This document shows, piece after piece, positions 27,433-38,950 of a stretch of DNA of 64,000 bases (the stretch's first letter is position 1; the number at the start of each line of letters is the position of its first letter). Position numbers and translations under genes: made by a program. Below the pieces are notes generated by a model. It was not told the origin of the DNA. It saw only the letters and a list, made by a program, of their open reading frames with translations, and made no database searches. This DNA is from Coprococcus sp. (GTDB lineage Bacteria > Bacillota > Clostridia > Lachnospirales > Lachnospiraceae). The stretch spans positions 124,001 to 188,000 of the forward strand of contig JAGBHU010000008.1 in assembly GCA_017935345.1 (NCBI GenBank), given 5' to 3'.

Positions 27433-29385
27433 TTATTTTACAACTTCGATTCGGCTTTCATATGGCGCAAGTGTCAAATCTCCATCCTTCACCTCATATC
27501 CGTTATGATTCATAATGATTCGGATACGATTCGTTTCATCTCCACGATATGCAATTTCAACACCATATCCACTTGGGCAGGTAGCAATATCATTTTCCTG
27601 CATAATCGTATTCATCAGATGCTTCATGGTCACTTCGTCCAGTCCGCAGCCCAGATAATATACCTGTCCGTCACCCTGCTTCCTGCGTGTTACTGCCGCA
27701 TATTTGTCATAGAAGGTGTCTCCGTAACGATACAGCACCTCTGCATCCGTAACTTCAAGCATATCACGGAAGATACCGCCCTCTCCCTTCATGCCTTTCA
27801 TAGCGGAAACGCCAACTACAGGAAATTCCTGTCCGTCCTGAAGACTCTCCGTCTCTACAACGGTTACCCCTGCAAAATCGCTATATCCTACAGGAATCAA
27901 TGCACCAAAGGTCAGGTTGTTGTAACTGTCCTTAACTGCACTGCGGTAAGTCATAACAAGCGTTCCTCCTGCCTTTGTAAAGGCCTGAACCTTTTCCGTA
28001 AATTCCTTCTTACCGATAATCATCTGTGGCATAATAACGACCTTATACTGCGATATATCCGCATCAGCAGGAATAATATCCACTGACACATTTACATCAT
28101 AAAATGCTTTGTAGAATTTCTGCATCTCGACCTGTGTATCAAGCAGTATACTTTGCTTTTGTATACGGAAAGCTGCAAGACTGTCATAATCATATACAAT
28201 TGCAATCTCGCTTTTTACAGGCTTCTCCAGTGCATCCTGATACCGGATAATATCCTGAAAACAGCTCTGCACTTCATAGAACTTTCTGCGTTTGATATTA
28301 TCTGCATCTAACACGCCATAACAGAACTGTTCTGCTCCCTTTGTAGCCCCACGATAACGGAAGTACATCATAGAATCACATCCATGGGCAAAGCCCTGAT
28401 ACGACCACATCTTTGCCTGATTTGGTCTCGGTGAATAGCCTGTTACATCATGCCCCTGTGCACCCATGATTGCTTCGGTAATCCAAAAATTCTGACGCTT
28501 TAAGCCACGCATGTAATCAAGTCCGAAGGCAATTTCATATGGTGCAATCGGCTCCTTCTGACCTCCCCATACGGGATAGTTGTTATATGCCACAACATCC
28601 AGCTTCTTTGCCACATCGGAATAGTCAACATGCTTTGCAAGTCCGCCGCCCGGAAAGTCATGTATGACAACTGCATTCGGAGCAATTTCCTTAATTAAGT
28701 CTGTCTGGAAATTTGCAAAATCCACAATACTCTTGCTTCTAAAACGCTCCCATTCCAGACGCAGCGCAGGATTATGCGTTGTAATCGTTTCCATCGGTGT
28801 CGGAATTTCGTCAAAGCTGTTATATTCCTGTGACCAGAACGTGGTTCCGTAGGTTTCATTTAATTTGTCAATATCGCCATGAAACTTTATGTCCAGATGC
28901 TTTCGGAATGTCTTTTGGCAGTTGGCACAATAGCATACGTCACTGCCCTCGTGTCCCAGCTCATTATCAATCTGCCATGCAACAATTGCATCCTCATCCT
29001 TGTAATGCTCTACCAGCTTCGTAATGATCTTCTTTGAATATTCATACATAACAGGCGAGTTGAAGCAATATACATGACGTCCGCCAAAGGTGCGTTTCTT
29101 TCCGCCCTCAAATTCTGAAAGGATGGATGGCTCTTTATGTGCCAGCCACGCAGGAATGGTTGCTGTCGGTGTACCCATGATAACCTTTAAGCCCTTTGCT
29201 TTTGCCTTCTCAATTACATTATCGAAGAATGAAAAATCATATTTCCCCTCTTCTTTCTCCATCAAATGCCATGAAAATTCAGCAATTCTGATTACATTGC
29301 AGCCCAGCTCCAATATATTATCCAAATCCTCCTCAATCATGGAAATATCCCATTGTTCAGGATAATAGTCAACCCCCAGCCACAT
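27433..29385 (-). CDS. Beta-galactosidase, glycoside hydrolase family 42
   Basis: The 650-residue cytoplasmic enzyme has the GH42 barrel from residue 1 (MWLGVDYYPEQW), the acid/base Glu142 in WQIDNELGHE and the nucleophile Glu304 in FWITEAIMG. Cys residues in CYCANC (about 151-156) with an earlier Cys match the zinc site of this family. A trimerisation domain (about 395-590) and a small C-terminal beta domain follow. It releases galactose from galactosides or galacto-oligosaccharides brought in by the transporter encoded 1 base upstream. No signal peptide is present. Confidence 0.95.
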   Translation of the reverse strand: MWLGVDYYPEQWDISMIEEDLDNILELGCNVIRIAEFSWHLMEKEEGKYDFSFFDNVIEKAKAKGLKVIMGTPTATIPAWLAHKEPSILSEFEGGKKRTFGGRHVYCFNSPVMYEYSKKIITKLVEHYKDEDAIVAWQIDNELGHEGSDVCYCANCQKTFRKHLDIKFHGDIDKLNETYGTTFWSQEYNSFDEIPTPMETITTHNPALRLEWERFRSKSIVDFANFQTDLIKEIAPNAVVIHDFPGGGLAKHVDYSDVAKKLDVVAYNNYPVWGGQKEPIAPYEIAFGLDYMRGLKRQNFWITEAIMGAQGHDVTGYSPRPNQAKMWSYQGFAHGCDSMMYFRYRGATKGAEQFCYGVLDADNIKRRKFYEVQSCFQDIIRYQDALEKPVKSEIAIVYDYDSLAAFRIQKQSILLDTQVEMQKFYKAFYDVNVSVDIIPADADISQYKVVIMPQMIIGKKEFTEKVQAFTKAGGTLVMTYRSAVKDSYNNLTFGALIPVGYSDFAGVTVVETESLQDGQEFPVVGVSAMKGMKGEGGIFRDMLEVTDAEVLYRYGDTFYDKYAAVTRRKQGDGQVYYLGCGLDEVTMKHLMNTIMQENDIATCPSGYGVEIAYRGDETNRIRIIMNHNGYEVKDGDLTLAPYESRIEVVK

Positions 29386-29386
29386 A

Positions 29387-30766
29387 TTACTGCTCCTTTC
29401 TTACGTGTAACTCTTCACGCATCTTCTTATAAAACTCAGGTGTAAGCTTATAACCCTTGATATAAATCAGGAAGCACAGTGCTGAAAGAATGGCAGGGAT
29501 CAGGAACATAATCACTCTCATTCCTGTTATAGCACCTGCTGTCTGTGCCTGATTTGCAACATATCCGATTAATGTCAATCCGATACCACTTACAAATCCA
29601 CTAAATGCTCCTGCAAATTTTACTACAAAGGTCTGCATCGAGAACAAAATACTTTCATTACGTGTACCCAACTTGTATTCACCATAATCAACAACCTCTG
29701 AAAGAATAACCGTTATGAATACAAGCATAAATCCAATACCACTGTTAATAATTGCACTACATACACCAACTGCAATTGTGTTTTTCGGCATAATATATCC
29801 GAGAATCCAAAGTGCCGCAAATCCAAATACCGGAAGGAAGCTTGCAAGGAAGAAGGAAACCTTTTTGCCAATCTTCTGTGAAAGAAATGGCAGTATTGCC
29901 ATGGAACCCATCTGTGCAAAGCCTGCTACTGCAGCATATACAGGATAAAGCACACCGTTTGTATCACTTGCATATGATTTTTCTGCAACATATTTAAAAT
30001 AGTAAAGCGCAAAGCTGTTTGATAACTGGTATGCAATGTTGAAGAACAATGCAATACCAAGAATAACCTTTACCTGATCATTCTTAAATAATACATGGAT
30101 CATGCCCTTTATGGAAGTCTTTTCTGCCTTTGGTGTAACCACACGCTCCTTACATGTAAGACATGTAACAACAGATGAAAAAATAAATACAACAGCTATG
30201 ATGATGGAAAGTATTGAAAAACCTTTTACATCATTACCATTACCGAATTTAGCCACAAGTACAAGACCAAATGAGTTGATTACCAGCCATGCACAGCTTG
30301 CAAAAATTCTAGGTATTGCTGATATCTGGCTTCTTTCATTCTCATCATCCGTCAATGCAGGAACAAGTGACCAATATGGAATATCCATAATGGTATAGGT
30401 CATACCCCAGAGTATATAAAATACGGAACACCATACCAAATATTTGTTGCCTGTCATACCATTATTCATAAACAGGAAAACAAGCACTATCGCATTTAAA
30501 ATCGTACCGATGAATATCCACGGACGAAACTTTCCCCATTTTGTACGGGTATTATCTACAATCATTCCCATAAACGGGTCATTAAACGCATCCCATATTC
30601 TTGCAACCATAAAAAGTGTACCTACAAATGCAGGTGCAACACTACGATAATCCGTAAGGTACATCATCAAATATGTGCCTACAATAGCGTACACCGCATC
30701 CTTACCAAATGCACCTATACCAAAACATAATTTCGAGAGCCAGCTCAATTTATCTTTCTTCTCCAT
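29387..30766 (-). CDS. GPH-family sugar:cation symporter
   Basis: The 459-residue protein has twelve hydrophobic segments and GPH-family signatures such as YLMMYLTDY near the N-terminus and WDAFNDPFMGMIVDNTRTKWGKFRPW (in two parts) after helix 2. It lacks the EIIA-like tail of LacS. GGAGG lies upstream of ATG 30766; an earlier in-frame codon has no ribosome site. It is co-transcribed with the GH42 gene and probably imports a galactoside with Na+ or H+. The promoter contains TTTTACTA boxes that match half of the operator of the adjacent LacI gene. Confidence 0.92.
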   Translation of the reverse strand: MEKKDKLSWLSKLCFGIGAFGKDAVYAIVGTYLMMYLTDYRSVAPAFVGTLFMVARIWDAFNDPFMGMIVDNTRTKWGKFRPWIFIGTILNAIVLVFLFMNNGMTGNKYLVWCSVFYILWGMTYTIMDIPYWSLVPALTDDENERSQISAIPRIFASCAWLVINSFGLVLVAKFGNGNDVKGFSILSIIIAVVFIFSSVVTCLTCKERVVTPKAEKTSIKGMIHVLFKNDQVKVILGIALFFNIAYQLSNSFALYYFKYVAEKSYASDTNGVLYPVYAAVAGFAQMGSMAILPFLSQKIGKKVSFFLASFLPVFGFAALWILGYIMPKNTIAVGVCSAIINSGIGFMLVFITVILSEVVDYGEYKLGTRNESILFSMQTFVVKFAGAFSGFVSGIGLTLIGYVANQAQTAGAITGMRVIMFLIPAILSALCFLIYIKGYKLTPEFYKKMREELHVRKEQ

Positions 30767-30902
30767 ATATTTCCTCCTTCTCAACAAAATAAATAAAACT
30801 TTCAGCTCTTTTAAATTTATCCCGGGACTTCAGTACCACATATTTAGTAAATATGACGAAATCATATTTGTATCTCACGTTCCATATGTAGTAACTGACT
30901 AC

Positions 30903-30978
30903 AAGATAACATAGCATTTTACTATTGTCAATAAATATTTTACTATTTCGACTATTTTTTTACTTGTTTTTAGTAAAA
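30903..30978 (-). promoter_or_regulatory. Promoter and operator boxes of the GPH-GH42 operon
   Basis: On the minus strand TTGACA (30926-30931) and TATCTT (30903-30908) are 17 bases apart. TTTTACTA occurs at 30917-30924 (inside the spacer) and 30938-30945, 21 bp apart, and in reverse as TAGTAAAA at 30971-30978. The TTACTA half-site also forms the palindrome upstream of the lacI-type gene. The rest of 30979-31117 is AT-rich and shows no gene. Confidence 0.6.
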
Positions 30979-31117
30979 TTATTCATTTTTACTTATCACA
31001 TATTACCAGACAATTTCCCAATTACTGTTTTAGTATTTTCATAAATACATTTTTTATGAAGCATTACAAAAAATTTCTTTCATTTATCTGCATTTGGAAA
31101 AGCATTTACGACAGCAT

Positions 31118-31161
31118 AAAAAAAGGTGATATATCAATATACACGTATATCATATATCACC
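31118..31161 (-). terminator. Intrinsic terminator of the lacI-type gene
   Basis: GGTGATATAT (31125-31134) pairs with ATATATCACC (31152-31161), with further pairing toward the loop, and on the minus strand is followed by seven T (31118-31124). Confidence 0.88.
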
Positions 31162-31164
31162 ATC

Positions 31165-31234
31165 CTGATTTCCCATGATTTCATTTGCAGACAACCGCCC
31201 TGATTTCCCATGATTTCATTTGCAGACAACCGCC
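31165..31234. repeat. Perfect 35-bp tandem duplication
   Basis: The 35-base unit CTGATTTCCCATGATTTCAT... (31165-31199) is repeated without change at 31200-31234, directly between the stop codon of the lacI-type gene and its terminator. It adds spacer only and does not alter the protein. Confidence 0.9.
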
Positions 31235-31237
31235 CTG

Positions 31238-32386
<1,149 letters not shown>

Positions 32387-32387
32387 T

Positions 32388-32403
32388 TAGTAAAAGATTA
32401 CTA
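32388..32403. promoter_or_regulatory. LacI-type operator upstream of its own gene
   Basis: TAGTAA-AAGA-TTACTA is a 16-bp palindrome 38 bases before the lacI-type start codon. A possible promoter (TTGATT, 16 bases, TATTTA on the minus strand) lies just upstream, so bound repressor would block early transcription. Confidence 0.6.
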
Positions 32404-32501
32404 CTTTTCACTCTAAATAGCAATAAGGTTTATCAAATCAATCTCAATGCTTTTCCTGCCAAAACTTGCCTTTGCTCCATGAAATTTCACTGTAAAACAC
32501 T

Positions 32502-33731
32502 CTAATACAATACCCCATCATAATATTGAAGAAGCAGCAAGGTAACCTCATCATAATTTGCCTCTGCACCGTAATAGTCAAGATAGGAGTCTGTAAATGA
32601 TTCACTGATACTGCTGACTACATCCGTATCTATCATCGGAGTTTTTCTCTCCAATTCTTCAATTATATCTTCTGTATAGCAAGCATCATCCGCCAAAACC
32701 TGTTCGGATATCTGAACGCCCCCACAGAAGTCCTCATATGTTCCTTTGCCGACATAGCTTATACAGCTATACATATTGTAAACATCAAAATCCACATAAC
32801 CCAGCACAGACAAATATCCCGAATACTGTACAGACAAATCATCGCTTTCGGTACATGCCATAAAAGCAATAAAATTTGCTTCATCTTCATAGATATAACC
32901 CTTTAAATGTGAAAGCTCATGAGCAATCGTAGATGCTTTATAGGCATTTGAAATATATTGATTATAATTCGCCTCCATTGTAAACGGAAAATAAATTCCA
33001 AGCGTATCTGCCTGATACATAAAATAAGACCCCATCATAGGCTTTGCTTTTGGATAATAACCCGAAAGCCTCGGATATCTGTCTGACAACGCCTTTAGGG
33101 ACTCTGCCAGCTTTTTATCCAAATCTCCCGAATATGTAAGTTCCCCCTGTCCGTCACGCTCTACAAGCAAAGATAATTCATTACACTTTTCCACCAAATA
33201 GTTTCTGAGTATAAGCAGGTTATCAAAATCAGACCGTGTATATTCCACAGCATCAGCGGAGTTATCCTGTGTGTTATCGTAAGCTTTCTCTCCAAAATCA
33301 AATTTTCTTTCGGCACCACCTGTTACCTCAAGCTTGGAACAATGATATAACATACTGCAGTTTAATGTTATCACAAGAATTACTGACAGAATAAGCACAA
33401 GCAGGCTTTTGAAATATGTAATGCAAAAGCGTTTATACCGTTCCTTCTTTCTAAGAAAAATAAGGCATACTGCACATATGATTGCCACCAACAAAATGAT
33501 AACGGCAAGAGCAATCAAAATCTCTCCGACAGAAAACGGAAATAAACCTGTCAGTCTTCCATATGTTTCTGTCCAAATCCCAAATATATGGTCCGCATAA
33601 AAATCACAAAATTTCCGCCACCGTGCCATACCGTTTAAAAATAATACTATAATGGAAAAAATAATAATCAATAACCAATATCTTCTTATCTTTCTTGGTT
33701 TTTCCAATATATCATCTCCCTGTAATGGCAT
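32502..33731 (-). CDS. DUF3810-family membrane protein with HExxH motif
   Basis: Three membrane segments occupy about residues 17-35, 63-90 and 102-124. The soluble domain that follows has STIAHELSHLKG (about 270) and YEDEANFIAFMAC, matching the conserved HExxH and downstream Glu of DUF3810, a presumed zinc peptidase domain. The annotated ATG directly abuts GAGAGG; a TTG eight codons later has AGGGAG at better spacing and may be the real start. It is the last gene of the ArsC/J-TPR/HscC operon, 5 bases after the Hsp70 stop. Peptidase activity is inferred. Confidence 0.8.
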   Translation of the reverse strand: MPLQGDDILEKPRKIRRYWLLIIIFSIIVLFLNGMARWRKFCDFYADHIFGIWTETYGRLTGLFPFSVGEILIALAVIILLVAIICAVCLIFLRKKERYKRFCITYFKSLLVLILSVILVITLNCSMLYHCSKLEVTGGAERKFDFGEKAYDNTQDNSADAVEYTRSDFDNLLILRNYLVEKCNELSLLVERDGQGELTYSGDLDKKLAESLKALSDRYPRLSGYYPKAKPMMGSYFMYQADTLGIYFPFTMEANYNQYISNAYKASTIAHELSHLKGYIYEDEANFIAFMACTESDDLSVQYSGYLSVLGYVDFDVYNMYSCISYVGKGTYEDFCGGVQISEQVLADDACYTEDIIEELERKTPMIDTDVVSSISESFTDSYLDYYGAEANYDEVTLLLLQYYDGVLY

Positions 33732-33736
33732 CCTCT

Positions 33737-35428
33737 CTACATCTCATCAATAGACTCCAGAAATTCTTTAAATTCCTGCTTCGCCTGTTCGATTTTTCCG
33801 TTATCATAGGTATCAAGTGCCTTTTCATATTTATGCAGTTCCTGCTCTATCACATACCGCATATCGCCAAGGCTCTCTTCATAGACACGTTCTCCAAGAT
33901 ACAGAAGATATTTATTCTCCTCCCTGTCCCGCGGATGAATTTTAAGGTATGAAAGCTCCTCAAATCTTGCCTTTATTTCTTCCTCGGTCATATCTACGTC
34001 TCTGCCCTTAAATACACGTTTCACAACCTCATCCGTCGATACCACTTTTACCTCAACCTCAAGGATGGAATTCACGTCATAGGTATATGTGATATCCACG
34101 GCCTCTTCTCCTGCCTTCTTCGCCGGAACATCCACCAGTATTTCCCCAAGTGACAGGTTGTTTGCTGCAAATCTGCTCTCACCCTGAAGTACATTGACAC
34201 GCAATTTTTTCTGATTATCATGGGCCGTATAGACTCTCTCCGTACGGCTGGTAGGAATAACCGTATTTCTGTCAATAATCGGGCAGAAGATACCATTTTC
34301 AAAATATCCTTCCTCCCATTCCCTGACCACCTCCGTACCCAGCGTAAACGGACACACATCCGTCAGGATGACCTCTTTAATGGAGTCCTTTCGTTCTTTC
34401 ATGGCAGCCTGTATAGCCGCCCCCATAGCGACTGCCTCATCAGGATTAATATTGGTATCCGGTATACTCCGAAACAGCTTGCTGACAAAACGTCTTACGA
34501 CAGGACTTTTCGTCGCACCGCCTACCAGAACCACCTTGTCAATATCGGCAAGTCTGATATGTGCATCCGACAGACTTCGCTTCACAGGCTGCCGTATCTT
34601 GTCAAACAGCTCACTGCAAGCCTCTTCATATTGCGTAATCGAAAGCTTATATTCATATGACTTATCCCCTATGGTACAGGTCATCACCGCATTTTTCTCG
34701 TCCGTAAAACTCTTTTTCATGCGCTCTGCCTGCTTATGAATATGATTGAGCAACTTGCTGTCCATAGAAAGTCTGTCCAATTCAGGATATGCCTCAAAAA
34801 ACAAATTCTCTATTACACGGGTAAAATCTTCCCCTCCGAGAAAATTATCACCTGCCACAGCTCTGACCTCTAAGATATTGTCAAACAGCTCCAGAATCGA
34901 TACATCAAATGTCCCGCCGCCAAGGTCAAATACCAGATATCTGGCATGGTCTCTGTTCTGATATAAACCGTATGCAACCGCTGCTGCCGTCGGTTCACTG
35001 ATGATTCGTTCAACCTTTAAGCCTGCCAGCTCACCTGCCATCTTGGTTGCCCTTCTCCTTGCATCATTGAAATAAGCAGGCACACTGATGACGGCCTCCG
35101 TAACCGCTTCTCCAAGATATTTCTCGGCATCCTCCTTCAACGCCCTAAGGACAAATGACGACAATTCCTCCGCGGTAAATTCTTTCTTTCCCAGCTTATA
35201 TTTTTTGCTGCTTCCCATGTCCCTTTTAAAAACGCTTGCCGCACTTCCGGGATACAGGAGATTACGCTCTACCGCTGTATCTCCTACATAGATTTGCTCA
35301 TCTTCATCCATACTGACTACAGAAGGGGTAAGATTTTTCCCAAATCGGTTGGGAATAAGCTTCGGCCCGTCATCCGTATAATATGCTACAAGACTATTTG
35401 TCGTTCCCAAATCAATTCCTACTATCAT
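33737..35428 (-). CDS. hscC: HscC-type Hsp70 chaperone
   Basis: The 563-residue protein starts [12 protein letters not shown] (phosphate loop 1) and has [12 protein letters not shown] and [12 protein letters not shown] of the Hsp70 ATPase domain, then a beta substrate domain and a shortened helical lid ending SIDEM. It lacks the long DnaK lid and C-terminal tail, as in HscC proteins. The start was set at 35428 where GGTGAG gives a ribosome site; an earlier ATG at 35476 lacks one. A J-domain/TPR protein is encoded 72 bases upstream, in line with the known pairing of HscC with special J-proteins. Confidence 0.88.
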   Translation of the reverse strand: MIVGIDLGTTNSLVAYYTDDGPKLIPNRFGKNLTPSVVSMDEDEQIYVGDTAVERNLLYPGSAASVFKRDMGSSKKYKLGKKEFTAEELSSFVLRALKEDAEKYLGEAVTEAVISVPAYFNDARRRATKMAGELAGLKVERIISEPTAAAVAYGLYQNRDHARYLVFDLGGGTFDVSILELFDNILEVRAVAGDNFLGGEDFTRVIENLFFEAYPELDRLSMDSKLLNHIHKQAERMKKSFTDEKNAVMTCTIGDKSYEYKLSITQYEEACSELFDKIRQPVKRSLSDAHIRLADIDKVVLVGGATKSPVVRRFVSKLFRSIPDTNINPDEAVAMGAAIQAAMKERKDSIKEVILTDVCPFTLGTEVVREWEEGYFENGIFCPIIDRNTVIPTSRTERVYTAHDNQKKLRVNVLQGESRFAANNLSLGEILVDVPAKKAGEEAVDITYTYDVNSILEVEVKVVSTDEVVKRVFKGRDVDMTEEEIKARFEELSYLKIHPRDREENKYLLYLGERVYEESLGDMRYVIEQELHKYEKALDTYDNGKIEQAKQEFKEFLESIDEM

Positions 35429-35500
35429 ATCTGACTCACCATTACTTTCCTTTGCATAATTTATATCATCATTCAAACAACTCTGCCTGCTGCCTGCACG

Positions 35501-38500
35501 TTAGTTTTTTACCTTCTTCAGCATCTGCCTTGAAAACCAGTCATGCGGATTGCGCCTGATGGCTTCTTCAAATGCTTCTCTTGCCGCTTCCATATCGCCC
35601 TGCATAAAGTATATGATACCAAGATATAACCTCGCCTCATAACAGCCATTATGCTTACAATTTTTGCAGAGCGTTCCCTCCTCCATCTTACGGAAGTAAC
35701 ATTTTGCCTTCTCCACATCACCAAGTCCCAGATAAATCCAGCCGAACTTGTACAGCTCTATTGACCTGTACGGTGCTGCGCTGAGATATTCCTCTTCAGA
35801 TACATTATAAGTCTCCTGAAATGCCGAAAGAGCAAGCTCAGCACATGTTTTCGCCTTTTTATAATTTCCTGACATATAATATGCCTTAACCATATCTACA
35901 TTTGCTCTGATCAGATTATAGCCTTCATGATTCAGATTTTTGGACTTTGCAAAACATGCAAGCGCCTTCTTATAGTCCTGCAAATTTTCCAAATAGAAAT
36001 CACCCAGCAGAATATAGGCAAAATCTAAATTCTCCTTTGATTTCTTCATAACGGTTTTCTTATAGAATTGTTCTGCTCCTTTATAATCCCCTTTTGCAAA
36101 CAACACCTCTGCATGGTTTAAATTCATTTCCTCTTTATCAGCCTTTTCATATGCCGCCATTGCCTCATCAAATTTTCCGAGATAACGATAGCAGTCTCCT
36201 ATATTCTGCCACAAATCCTCTTCATTTACGGCAAATTCCGCCGCCTGCTTATAATATTCTATAGCCTTATCATATTTTGTCATCGATTCATAGCATATTG
36301 CCAGATTCCAATAAGGCTGCACAAATTTACGCCCATTCAATTCCCTGATACTGGTTTCAAGACACATGACAGCCTTGTCATATTTCATTAATCTGCGATA
36401 GCAGTTTCCAAGCTGCTGCCATACAATATAGATTTCGACGCCTGATACCGCCCCGTTTTCAGCCAGCTCTACTGCTTTTTCGTAGGACTCCACCGCCTTG
36501 TCAAATTCCGTACCGCACTCGTATACCCTGCCTTTCAGCCAAAGACTATATGCACTTTCCTCCGCTGCCAGCTCCATATCTGCATACGTCATTGCATTTT
36601 CCAAATCTGCTTTTTTATATGTTTTCAGATACCGGTTCAGATAATAATCAACCAGACGCTTACAGATATTCTCATATGGCGCACGTATATCCAGTGCCTT
36701 CTTGTAATAGGTAACAGCCGTATCCATATTGTCTAACCGCTCATAGCAATATCCGAGCGAATAGTAAAGCCACGGATTATCCTTAATTCCATATGATATG
36801 GCTCTCTTGTAGCTTAATACGGCATCCGAAAATCTTGAATTGTCTCTGTCGTTGCCGTCATCAGAAAGCAAATCGCCTTTAATCATATGATAACGTGCAT
36901 AGTTGCCGCCCTTCTTGATTGCCTTATCAATCCACGCAATTGCATTGACAAAATCGCCATTATCCCAATACAAATAAACTCTCTCACAATATATTTCATC
37001 GACAGACGGCTTCTCATCCTCATCCGTTTCTCCTGATTCCAGATTTTTTACGATATCAGCCAATATCTCAAACAGTTCTTCACGCTCATTTTCATCCTGT
37101 GCAAGATGACGTTTCATCTGCTCTTCAACCAGCATCATCCGAAGATTAAAGGTAATATTATATTCCCTTGCTTCCTTTAATACATCCAAGCCATCCCGAT
37201 ATTGTCCATAATAATAATATACCATCGCAGCATACATATAAGGTCTGTAATATCCTGATACGATACGTGTAGCCATTCGGTAGTCGTCCACAACCTCCTG
37301 TCCCTTTTTCAGCTTAAAGCAAGCCTCCTGATGTATCAGGTATGCAGGATAATATTGATTATCATACTTTATGATATCATCGCATATATCTACCGCGTCA
37401 TTATATCGCTCCCATTTCAACAGCATTCCTGCATATTGCTGCATATAATTCAATAATTCCTGTGTCGTTTCTGCCAGACTGATTGCCTGCTTCATATTTT
37501 CTTCGGCAGCATCCCGATTCCCCTGTTCATACAGACAGCCTGCCATATAGCTGTAGGACAGCGGCTTTCTCTTCAATCGCTTTTCCTTCTCCTCAGGTTC
37601 TATGCCATCAAGATTCTGAAGCAGCTCATTCCACCTTTTAATATATGGCAATGCTCTTTCATATTCCTTGTTATGACACAACAGTCTTCCAAAAAGGTTG
37701 TTGTAGCCATACTCATTTTGCTCATCCGGAGAAAAGGACTCCATCAATTTGATAGCATCGTCCATACGTTCATTCTGCCATAGCTTCCAGCCCAGCTCCA
37801 ACAGCAAATCCTGCCCCTTATGCTCAGGATTTTCTTCTCCGCGCTCAAGCTGTCCCGTATACTTTTCTATCAGCACTTCATTGATTTTAACCAGCAGGTC
37901 GTGGAGCGCCTCATCGGAATCATTGACCTGTGCAAGCTCTTCCACCACCTTATTGGCCTCCTCATAGCTGCCCTTGTCATACAAATATCTTGCCACACAG
38001 TATTTTGCATGATACGAATCCGGTGATTTATCAAGAACATTTTTCCATACAGAATAGGCCTCCTCTTTCTTTCCCAGATACCATATGGTCTCGCCGATAT
38101 ATGTATATACATATGCATATTCCGTCGGAAGCTCTGAAAGCTTATCCAGCAGCAAGCTGCACTTTTCTTCTATTTCAGCTTTGTTTTCTATGTCCTCATT
38201 TTCGAGCCTTTTTATATATATTTTCAGTCTCTCCACATCCTCGTAAGGATGATAGATATCATAATCCTTCAGATTGTCCAGTTTCTCCATGCATTTATCA
38301 CAGTTGCCCGCATCAATGCTGCGTTTCATCTCCAAAAGCTCTCTGATATAGGTATCAGGCTGTCCATTCTCCCCGTCAAGGCTGATATATTCAAATAATT
38401 CATACGGCAGGAAGCCTTCGTTTTCCGCATAATATTTTACATAATCCAAAAAGTCAGTCGGAAATTCTTTTTCCAGCTCTGAAAAATCTTCTACTATCTG

Positions 38501-38911
38501 GAATGTAGCCGCGATTTCCTTCCAAACCTCATGCGGCAAATAGTGATTATTCATCAAAAATACAAGAATTCTGTCCCGCGCATCTATTGACGTATCAAGG
38601 TCTACGCACACGTCATCCTCTAAGAGCTGCTTCCAGCCTGCCACATCACCTCTGGACAAAATATCCTGATAAAGCGTTTCCACCTTCTTCATCCAGATAT
38701 CGATTTCCGTCTTAGGCTCATCATCCTCTTCTTTCTCTTTTGCTCTGGCATAATTGATTGCCGTTTCATATGCCATTCTCAGATTCTTAAAGCCTTCCGC
38801 ATCATCTTCAGGGTTATATTTCGGCAAAAGCTGCCTGTATGCCCCTGTTATCATATCTTCATCCTTCGTATGCTCAATTTCCAATATTCTAAAAGCTGTG
38901 TTTATCTCCAT
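35501..38911 (-). CDS. Giant TPR protein with a degenerate N-terminal J domain
   Basis: The 1136-residue protein begins with a J-like domain (residues 1-62): helix II GAYRQLLPKY and helix III NLRMAYETA are recognisable, but the HPD tripeptide that stimulates Hsp70 ATPase is replaced by NPE (KYNPEDD). The remainder is made of about 20 TPR-like helical repeats with patterns such as AVTYYKKALDI and AIEYYKQAAEFA. No signal peptide or membrane segment. It lies between arsC-like and hscC genes in one operon, so it is the expected partner of the HscC chaperone, probably as an adaptor that presents clients. Confidence 0.85.
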   Translation of the reverse strand: MEINTAFRILEIEHTKDEDMITGAYRQLLPKYNPEDDAEGFKNLRMAYETAINYARAKEKEEDDEPKTEIDIWMKKVETLYQDILSRGDVAGWKQLLEDDVCVDLDTSIDARDRILVFLMNNHYLPHEVWKEIAATFQIVEDFSELEKEFPTDFLDYVKYYAENEGFLPYELFEYISLDGENGQPDTYIRELLEMKRSIDAGNCDKCMEKLDNLKDYDIYHPYEDVERLKIYIKRLENEDIENKAEIEEKCSLLLDKLSELPTEYAYVYTYIGETIWYLGKKEEAYSVWKNVLDKSPDSYHAKYCVARYLYDKGSYEEANKVVEELAQVNDSDEALHDLLVKINEVLIEKYTGQLERGEENPEHKGQDLLLELGWKLWQNERMDDAIKLMESFSPDEQNEYGYNNLFGRLLCHNKEYERALPYIKRWNELLQNLDGIEPEEKEKRLKRKPLSYSYMAGCLYEQGNRDAAEENMKQAISLAETTQELLNYMQQYAGMLLKWERYNDAVDICDDIIKYDNQYYPAYLIHQEACFKLKKGQEVVDDYRMATRIVSGYYRPYMYAAMVYYYYGQYRDGLDVLKEAREYNITFNLRMMLVEEQMKRHLAQDENEREELFEILADIVKNLESGETDEDEKPSVDEIYCERVYLYWDNGDFVNAIAWIDKAIKKGGNYARYHMIKGDLLSDDGNDRDNSRFSDAVLSYKRAISYGIKDNPWLYYSLGYCYERLDNMDTAVTYYKKALDIRAPYENICKRLVDYYLNRYLKTYKKADLENAMTYADMELAAEESAYSLWLKGRVYECGTEFDKAVESYEKAVELAENGAVSGVEIYIVWQQLGNCYRRLMKYDKAVMCLETSIRELNGRKFVQPYWNLAICYESMTKYDKAIEYYKQAAEFAVNEEDLWQNIGDCYRYLGKFDEAMAAYEKADKEEMNLNHAEVLFAKGDYKGAEQFYKKTVMKKSKENLDFAYILLGDFYLENLQDYKKALACFAKSKNLNHEGYNLIRANVDMVKAYYMSGNYKKAKTCAELALSAFQETYNVSEEEYLSAAPYRSIELYKFGWIYLGLGDVEKAKCYFRKMEEGTLCKNCKHNGCYEARLYLGIIYFMQGDMEAAREAFEEAIRRNPHDWFSRQMLKKVKN

Positions 38912-38950
38912 ATTCCTATTCCCTTTTCTACATTCTATCGTTCCCTTATG

